A DNA stretch of 44,631 nt, from the NCBI GenBank assembly GCA_037447655.1, contig JBBHKE010001891.1, forward strand, positions 313,369 through 357,999, read 5' to 3'. Numbering within the stretch: the first letter of the stretch is position 1; every line of letters begins with the position of its first letter. Positions 10,755 through 20,100 of this stretch are shown here, in pieces. Both the position numbers and the translations under genes were made by a program. The stretch comes from Zygnema cylindricum. Lineage: Eukaryota > Streptophyta > Zygnematophyceae > Zygnematales > Zygnemataceae. The notes below the pieces were generated by a model. The model did no database searches. It was not told the origin of the DNA and worked only from the letters and a program-made list of their open reading frames with translations.

Positions 10755-13700
10755 TCCCCCCCTCTCCCCCTCTCCCCCCCCTCTCCCCCTCTCCCCCTCT
10801 CCCCCTCTCCCCCTCTCCAAGACATAAAACAAGAAAACCCAACACTTCTGAAGGCTCAAAGATACGTGAAGATCTCCCTCCCACCCTCCCCCCTCTCCCC
10901 CTCTCCCCCTCTTCCCCTCACTCCCCCTCGCTCCCCCCTCGCTCCCCCTCGCTCCCCCTCGCTCCCCCTCGCTCCCCCTCCCTCTCTCCCTCTCCCCCCC
11001 TCCCCCGCTCCCTCGCTCCCTCGCTCCCTCCCTCCCTCTCTCCCTCCCTCCGTCATGTTAAAATGTGTGTATTTCCTAGGTCTGTATTTGTCTACTCTAT
11101 GTCAACTCTATGTCAGATGTGTTGAAAAGAAGTAATTAATAGTTCACTTCTCTATTTTAGTTAGACCTTTAAGAAAGAGAGAGAGGATCAAAGGCACGCC
11201 ATGGCTGCCGCCTTCATTAAAAGGTGGCAGATTGAAGTAGAGGATATTTTACCAAAATGTTGCCTAAGTTCGGATTTGAACCAGGGGTTGTCGACCACTA
11301 GGTAGTTGTAAGCCTTATCCACTAAGGCATTGACGAAACGATACACTCGACAGGTTTTACACATATATAAACATTAAAGCAACGGCTAATTCACACCAAA
11401 CTAACGATGAGGAACAATTCATGCACGAACTTGTATCCGAACCGTGTAAATATATTTGATCGGACGGCCATCGCTGCAGCCGCCACCCGGAATGAGCTTT
11501 TGGCGGCTTTTGGAGATAGCATCACGCGATGCCACGTGGCGCCACATTATTGGATATCGGAGAAGATGGGAGGAGGAACCATGGCTCCAGGTTTGACTGG
11601 CGTAACCTTGTAGGCCATGTCGTACAATGGTCGTACAATAAGTACATCGCCCACTGTACTTTTTTGTACTATATTGTACTATACAGTGTTCTTATTGGAC
11701 TAGGGTTTAGTAGTAGATAGTCGTGAGTAGGTAGACCAGGACTTAGTGAAATTTAGGTACCTCTCTCTAAGGGAGCTTGTAACTATAAAGGTCATCTTTG
11801 ACCAGCCATAACTTACTGCTCACGGGAGCAAATTCAGTGATTCTTTTTGCTGCGAACTCAAGGGAGTTCAAGCTACACAAGGGTGTAATCTGTCAGAGAT
11901 TTTGCCTGCTACGGTGGCGGCATTTATAAGGGAAAGTCAAAGTGTAGTCTTCTTTCACAAGGGTAAAGTTGTATTGAGGTTTTAACAGTCAAGGTGTCAG
12001 TCATTTGAGTTTTTAATCAACTTGGAGTCGGCAGTATCTAGATAAGCTCCTTTGGATTTGCGATTTTAGAGGGGGAATGGAGCCTTTAGAATTTCAGGTT
12101 ATGGGCCCACCATCTAGGGTGTCTATGTTTGATGGAAAAGACTTCATTTATTGGGAATTTACGATGGAGGGATTGCTTTTCGAAAAGCACTTATGGGGAA
12201 TTGTTTCGGGACAAGTGAGGTGTCCGCCACAAGGCTTCAGTGGAACTCCCTATGGAGATTTATATGGGGCTTCCAAAAAAACCAACCGGAGCTCAAATGC
12301 AACGGAAGGTGAAGAGAAAATCATTGCCATGGAAGGGAGAAAAGGGGAGAAGGGTAAAGGAACACTTGTGGTGAGGGGAGCTAGGGTCTCGGCTACAATT
12401 CCACTTGTAAGAGTGATAACTAAACCAAAAACTGAAGAAAATGACAGTAAAATTTGGGAGTATAAAACCACTATAGCAAAACATCTCTAGTTAGAAACGT
12501 GTCTAAGTCCATAAGTATTACTTTTATAGCCTTAACCAAATCTTCAGAAATCTGGGAAACACTAATTAAGACTTATAAGAGTGAGACTATGCAGAGGCAG
12601 CAGATAGTAAAACAGAAAATGGAGGCTTATGTTTATAAAAACGATAGCATGATAGAGTTTTGTAATGATATTGCTGCATTATATGTTGAGTTTGCTAATG
12701 CAGGATATATAGAATCTGAGGTGAGAAAGATTAACACACTAATCATGAAACTTCCACATGAGTACGAAAACATCATTAACTGTATGCATGAGATGAATTA
12801 CTCCTCATGGAATTGGAGCACTACCATGGGAATGATTCTTGTGAGGGAGAGCACTTTGGAGTTTCGTAGGGGAAGTGAGAGGATAAATGTATTGACAACC
12901 GGTGGTGACAGGAGGAAGTGTGATGAGAGGAAGAAAGATAAAGATAAACCTTATCGGAACTTCGGTGGAAAGAGAGGAAGAGGAAAGGAAAGGGAAGCTT
13001 CGAAAGGAGGAGTTTGCTTCTTTTGCAAGGAACCGGGTCACTATATGGCAAAATACCCTTGGTTTGAAAAAATTAGAACTTGGAAGGTGAATGAGGAGGA
13101 AGAAGGGGAAGAGGAAAAACAGGATGATGACAATAAGGAGCTTCTCCACATCGGTAGTATGGGGAAGAGAGAAAAGCACAGAAATTCCACGAAAGCAACA
13201 GTGTGCTTTTGGAGGTATAAGGGAAGTAAAGAGAAAGGAGGTACTTGAGGGAGTTAAACATGATGAGAATGTCAAGGAGTGTAGAGTAAATAACTTAGAA
13301 ATGAGAAAGTCGGATCGAGAATTAAAATTGGAAGAAGGGAAAAATCAAAATATTTAGGATATTCTAGTAGATATTTCGGAGACGGAAAACTGGTCGAAAA
13401 AGGAGACTTCAACCAATTCCGAGGAAAAGGGAGACGTAATTCTAAAAGGAGCTTCAAATGATAGGGGAGAAAAGGAAAATATAATGAAAGGTTTAGGGGA
13501 AGAGAAATATTTTTTGGGAATCAAAATGAAAAGTGATAGTGAAAAGACTCATAGGGATCTGAAAGGGGGAAGTTAGGAAAAATTAGAAAATAGTGTAATT
13601 ATCATAGATAATCATTTAAGTGGGGAAGATGTAGAATTTATGAGAACTTTGGTAGAGATTAGTAGTTTTTGGATAAATTTGGGGGAGGGTGGATTTGACA

Positions 13701-14013
13701 TCACTAGTTGGTGTGATGTCACTTATGAAGATGTGCTTGGAAAAGAATTAGCATCAGGGTATGTGTTGCAGATTGAGGATGGGGTTGGCTGATAGAACTG
13801 CAAGCGGGAAATTGGATTTTGCTCGCATGAAAAAGGGATGAGGTGGATAAAATCCTTGTTCTAAGAGCAGGGATTTATAAAAAGTGGCATCCAAAATAGA
13901 ATGTGTGATCAACAAGATGCAATGTTTATTTTGGCTCATCTAATACATTTTTTTAAACACGGAGGTATTCACTTAAAGTTTTATGGGGGGAAAAAAAAAA
14001 GATGAGGAAAAAA

Positions 14014-14100
<87 letters not shown>

Positions 14101-17100
14101 TTGTTTTGTTGTTATTAGGTAAAAAGTAGACTAAAAAAAAAGAGGAGTGTTAAAATGTGTGTATTTTCTAGGTCTGTATTTGTCTACTCTATGTCAGATG
14201 TCTTGAAAAGAAATAATTAATAGTTCACTTCTCTATTTTAGTTAGACCTTTAAAAAAGAGAGAGAGGATCAAAGGCACGCCATGGCTGCCGCTTTACTTA
14301 GAAGGTGGCAGATTGAAATAGAGGATATTTTACCAAAATGTTGTTTAAGTCCGGATTTGAACTTGGGACTGTGGACCACTATGTAGTCGTAGCCTTATCC
14401 AATAAGGCATTGACGAAACAATACACTCGACAGGTTTTACACATATATAAACATTAAAGCGACGGCTAATTCACACCAAACTAACGACGAGAAACAGTTC
14501 ATCCACGGATGTGTATCCGAACCGTGTAAATATATTTGATCGGACGGCCATCGCTGTAGCCGCCACCCGGAATGAGCTTTTGGCGGCTTTTGGAGATAGA
14601 GTCACGCGATGCCACGAGGCACCACATTATTAGATACCGGAGAAGATGGGAGGAGGAACCATGGCTCTCGGTTTGACGGGCGTAACCTTGTAGGCCATGT
14701 CGTACAATGGTCGTACAATAAGAACATCGCCCACTGTACCTTCTTATACTATACAATGTTTTTATTGGACTAGGGTTTAGTAGTAGATAGTCGTGAGTAG
14801 GTAGACCAAAACCAAGTGAAATTTAGGTACCTCTCGCTAAAGGAGCTTGTAACTATAAAGGTCATCTTTGACCAGCCATAACTTACTGCTCAGGAGAGCA
14901 AAATCACTGATTCTTTTGCTGCGGACTCAAGGAAGTCCAGGCTCAAGGGAGCAAATCTAGTGATTCTTTTTGCTGCGGACTCAGAGAAGTCTAGGCTACA
15001 CAGGGGTGTAGTCGGTCAAGATTTTGCCTGCCAAGGTGGCGACATTTTTAAGGGAAAGTCAAAGTGGGAGAATGTGTCTAAATACTCATATTCTAACTTT
15101 GCATTCTGTGGGGGAACTAAGCACATAGAAAGTCTTCTTTCACAGGGGTAAGGTTGTATTGTGTTTCTGACTGACAGGGTGTCAGTCATTTGAGTTTTTA
15201 ATCAACTTGGAGTCGGCACTATCTAGATAAGCATTTTTAGATTTGCAATTTCTGTGGGGAAATAGAGCCCATAAAATTTCACCTCCCTCCTCCCTCCCTC
15301 CCTCCCTTTCAAGCGTGGATAACATCATCTCAAGAATTTAAAAAAAAATGAAAAATATAAACAAACAGATAAACAAATAAACAAATGGATCTTGAAAAGA
15401 CTACCTTCCATGTGGACTGGGTGGTAGAATTGTGAGAGAAACTCGCGAACAGTACCAAGGGAAGGCATTCCCCAAAGGATTACATGTGGAGATTCAAAGG
15501 TTTGTCGAAGGGAAATTTTTCCTCCATACGGTCTGCAAGGGCCCAGCTTTTTTAGGAAACAAACAATATTGACCAAAAGTAACCAAAGTCTATCCAACTT
15601 CGGAATGAGAAGAATCCCCTCTTGGGCACATGGACTCTCTACTATGAAGCGGTTTTGCTTTTGGGCTTGTTTTGGCAAAACCTAGTTTTTGTAAGTACGT
15701 TTTTTTGCCCTCAAATTCTTGAATGTTGTTTCGCTCTTCAATTCTTGAATGTTGTTTCGCTCTTCAATTCTTGAATGTTGTTTCGCTCTTCAATTCTTGA
15801 GAGATGTTTCGCTCTTCAATTCTTGAATGTTGGTCTAATAATAGTCTAAGTCACCGTTTTCCTAAATGGAAGAAGAGAGAGCTTACCTCCTGTCGGCAAC
15901 ATCAAGAATACGGTTTATTTGAGCTGGAATATATGTGAGAGCGAGGATAAGAGCAAGGATGACAACAATCCTTCCTAAATTGGAGTTTGCTGATACGTCC
16001 CCAAACCCAACTGTTGACACCTGGCAGTAAAAGCTGCCCAAGGTTAGTTCATGTTTTAGGGTTTTGAGCAAGGTTTGTATGTGAAAAGGACGCAAGGAGT
16101 TCCACCCAGTCTTCAATGGATAATGCATTAGAAAAAGAATATTGTTATCTTACAATTTCCATGTCTTTTTGGGCTAATTATAATATAGCTATTGGTGTTT
16201 GCTCACGTTTTATAGGAACACTTTTAGTTTTGTGCGTAACTTCTATTCAGAAGATTGCAAGAACGTGTAGGATTATCAAAAAACGTGACTAGTTTTCAAT
16301 AGTGTAATCAGCCTATCATGAGGGCACGTGTAGGATTATCAGAAAACGTGACTAGTTTTCAATAGTGTAATCAGCTTATCATGAGGGCCAAAGACCAGGA
16401 GGTTTTTCTGGTGAACGCACCGTGACCACCATAAAATAGAAAGAATCAAAATATGTGTAACATCCTCTTTCTCCACAATTATTTTCCGCTGCAATAGCTT
16501 TTGGAGTGGTATATGTTTCCACAAATTGGAATAAGCCTGCCCCCACAAACACTGCCTCCATACAAAACAACGAAAAGCATGGGATGAGGAGTAGCAAAGA
16601 TGAGCAACCACCACCACTGCCTCCATTGATTGCTCCGTAGCAATTCACGGAGTACCATTCTATAAACTACACCGATGATAATTGTTACTAACGTTGATAA
16701 CACTATTTGGGTGCAGTTACTTTTTGCCCTTAGAACAGAGAACTGAGTTAATAGCACTAAGTGAATTCTACTAAAGCTAATTCTTAAAATGGTTTTAAAA
16801 CAACCATATCTTCCGGACCTGAAACAGAATTAATAGGACTAATATAAAACCACGCTAATAATTTCTTTGTCTAATAACGATTCACAGTGTACATCGTGAA
16901 TCATGCTATTAGTGATAATAACACTAATTCACTGCCTATTTTCTCCGTCCATGTGGCAATATAGCCATATTTCTCGTCACTATCACACCTCTTTCGATTC
17001 ACTTTAATGCGATTGTTTTTCTAAAAACACGAAAAGAGAAATAAATGCACCTGCGAGTTCAAAAAAATAAGCAAATTATGTTCGAAGATTAATCCTAGCT

Positions 17101-20100
17101 TCTAAATGGAGCATTTTTCCCACATCTCTAAGTTTCTCATAAAGCATGTGAAAACAGGGAAAAGGAAAAACTATTTAGTTCTCACATATGGAAAAGACCC
17201 AGGAACAAAGAGAGAATAGTTGTTGTGAAACAGTGTCACTAAAGAGGGCCTGCTCTCGAATAAGGGGCAAAACCCTGAAGCACAAAAAAGCAAAAAAAAA
17301 ACAAAATAAAGAGGGAAAAAACTTTTACGTAAAGAAAAAGCAATCGGTCAGTCTCCTGAGCTCAATTGGGAGAAAGGTATTGCAAATGGTAGTAACAGTG
17401 AGCCGGTTAAATTAAGTACAGAAAGGTTGCACTGATAAAAAATGCATCCAGAGCACAACTTAAAATGCTAAAAAAAGGAAACGCACAAAAGAGGATACAA
17501 AAAAATAAAATTCCTTTCGTATTATGATGTCTCTGGGAACTATTTGATCCCTCAAAACCATAATCAGAACATAATATAATTCAAAGGCGAAGTCCATCCC
17601 ATTCCACTCAAAAAATCAAGAGCCAGAGTTAATCTCAAATCTTAAATGAAAAGTGTGATCCTGCGTTATTCACTCAATTACTCCATCCCAAAATGTGAGA
17701 AAATGTGACAAAAACTATTTCCATTTTCCACTTCCAGTTCATGTTTTACGCGAAAATATTTCTTTTTCTGCATTCATTCGCATTTCATATTACAGATTAC
17801 ATATTACGGTTTACATATTACATATTACAAATTACATATTACATATTATATATTACATACTGCAGTTTACACATTACACATAACATTTTCGCAGATTATT
17901 TGGGATCTGGCGAATAAAATCAGGTCTTTTTATTGGATCAGATGCGGGGACAGATCGGAAAGAAAGGATCGAAGACGGTTCGAGGAATGCCGCAGATCAG
18001 TTCTCGAGATCAAAGATCGGGCACGTAACCGATCCATCCCCGTGCAAATATGAAGGGAGAGGCACTTCACGAGTCAGATACTCGGCGAGGATGAGAAAAT
18101 CAGTTAGATAAATAAGTTTAGGTCAAAATACTTTACCCAAAAAGGAGAAAGAAGATAGGCAAAACGCTGACGAGATCCACGAGGCCTCCAAGAGAGAGAA
18201 GATAAGCAATTCGAATAGGGGCACTGCAAAAATACCAGTGACTACTACTCCATCAGATGCAAAGAAAAAACAGTGATCCAAACACTTTACGCTTTTATTA
18301 TATATCGAAGAGAAGAACCGAATTCGCTTCGATAATGCTGTTGTTTACTGCTTAAAATCCACTCATATAAAAACAACAGGAAACGAAGGCTTAATCGTGT
18401 ATCGCACGAAAAGCAAAACCGACCAAAATTACAGTGTAAGAGATGCTTTTAAAGAGTTGATGTTATTGCTATCAACAATTTTAACAGGTGATCCACATCG
18501 GCAGGACCTATACCTGAACAGTTTGAGAGAAAAGTCAACGAGAAAAGTGGCATTGACAATTACTTCCATTAGATGAAGCCAACGAGTGGACCGAAAGGTG
18601 TATCTGAAAACAAGCACCGAGGGATGAAACAAACAACAAATGAAAAGGAAAAAAAATAAAAATGGTCAAGTTTTTGCAAGCCTCATAGAAAACTGTGACC
18701 ATTTGTACTACCACGGCATATTAGAGAAGTACATTTAAAACATTTGAAAACGAAAAAGGAAAAAAAGAGTGTGGAACGTTGAACAGTCTGTTATGAAAAC
18801 ACCATAAACCAAGTGTCGCTACCGGAGAAAAAACGACACCCGGTCCTCAAAGGAAAGTATCCTCAAGGCTTAAAACTGTGAGTAGAAGGAGGGAGTAGAA
18901 GGAGAAAAAGTCTTGCAACTTACGTGTAATGAATGTAAAGAATCACCGCGAGAGCTGTTGCCACAAGGTCAAGCTGAAGTCAACACAACAAGAATAAGAC
19001 AGAATGAAAATCAGTCCTACCAGCTATTATGGCTTCTATTCTACAGATACCCAAAAAGAGAGGACGGTAAGGGACTGGAGGAAAAGAAAGAAAGGGAGAT
19101 AATGGGGAGAGAGAGAGAGAGGGACATGAAACTGTCAGAGCCCTAGAGCCATTGCGAGACGTTGAAAAGAGATGAGAAAAACAGAGACAGGGAGAGTTGT
19201 ATTCATGGACATTCACGTCATAATTGACCTAGAAATGTCGACCCCAGTTCTAAACAAGACAATGCACTGATCCACACTTCTTGTGTTACGATAGTAAGAA
19301 TTTCGGTCTTTCTTTTGAAAGCTTTGCGTCTTTCTATTGAAATAGACCCAGAATGACATCAGACAGAAATTGATCTCAGCCGTCTAAACACCCGCAATCA
19401 AAACCCAAAAACGGTCCAAAAAACGGTCACAAATTACATTCCAAAGGCATTTTACCATGAGTACACTAATCATAAAACCCATGTTAAAAAAACACAACAT
19501 ACTTGACAGCAGCCTTTGCCGTCCCACAAAAACAATCCACAGACTCCGACCAAAAAACCATCAGAGTACTTCACCCATGTGATCCTCTCGCTATTTCTTT
19601 CAAACTAACATTCTTACTCGATTTTTGTTTAAGTCACCAAAGTTGGATCAGATTTTGTCCTGACTTGTCACGAACCCGAAGTATTCAGTCAAACTTGAGT
19701 TTTCCAAAAACATTCAGCGCTGATCTCCCAAATTATAGTATATGAAAAAACACACCTCTACCCATAGGTAGAGCCACATCAGGGCTTAGTAGAAAATTGA
19801 AAACAAAGCTTTTACCCACTGATTCCTTCTAGTCTTTTACATGTGCCACTCATCGATCTTATGGCCCTACAATGTCAAAAGACATTCTGAATTATCCTCT
19901 ACTAGGCAAGAGGGATAACTCATATCAAAATGGAAGTAATCTTGTTGATCTAGGAAAGACGCAAGTCCCAACTCATATTGGAAGGCCTTTAATGGCTTCG
20001 AGGCCTCGATGTTCTCAAGGCTCGGTGCAAAATTGAGCAGCCCAAATATGAGTTGTACACTTCCTAACTGAACATCGACAACCTTAAGCTTTCTCAAACA

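Larger units (their letters stand above)
11056..15281 (+). mobile_element. non-autonomous, gag-only copia-like LTR retrotransposon (TR-GAG type)
   Basis: Two long direct repeats (about 11056-12096 and 14148-15281) start TGTTAAAATGTGTGTATTT, share most of their length and end near AATTTCA. Between them only about 2 kb remains, holding a degenerate Gag with a zinc knuckle and no protease, integrase or reverse transcriptase of recognisable length. A polypurine tract (A9GAGGAG, about 14133-14147) lies directly before the 3' LTR, as expected. The element sits antisense in channel intron 9. Its 3' LTR carries about 60 and 65 bp of extra duplicated sequence relative to the 5' LTR. A clear target-site duplication could not be read because both flanks are CCCTCC repeats. 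Known relatives of this layout are plant TR-GAG elements, which depend on other copia elements for polymerase. Confidence 0.8.

Noticed and set aside
10533-11135. Long Pro/Leu/Ser-rich and, on the other strand, Gly-rich open frames
   Set aside because: They are the translation of poly-C and CCCTCT repeats; no start context, no domain, and the region lies in a channel intron.
17188-17274. Alternative S4 exon at 17240-17274 reading VLPLIREQALF after a good pyrimidine tract
   Set aside because: Its donor is weak, and joining it to 16728 shifts the frame into a stop; the 17003-17050 exon fits both phases.
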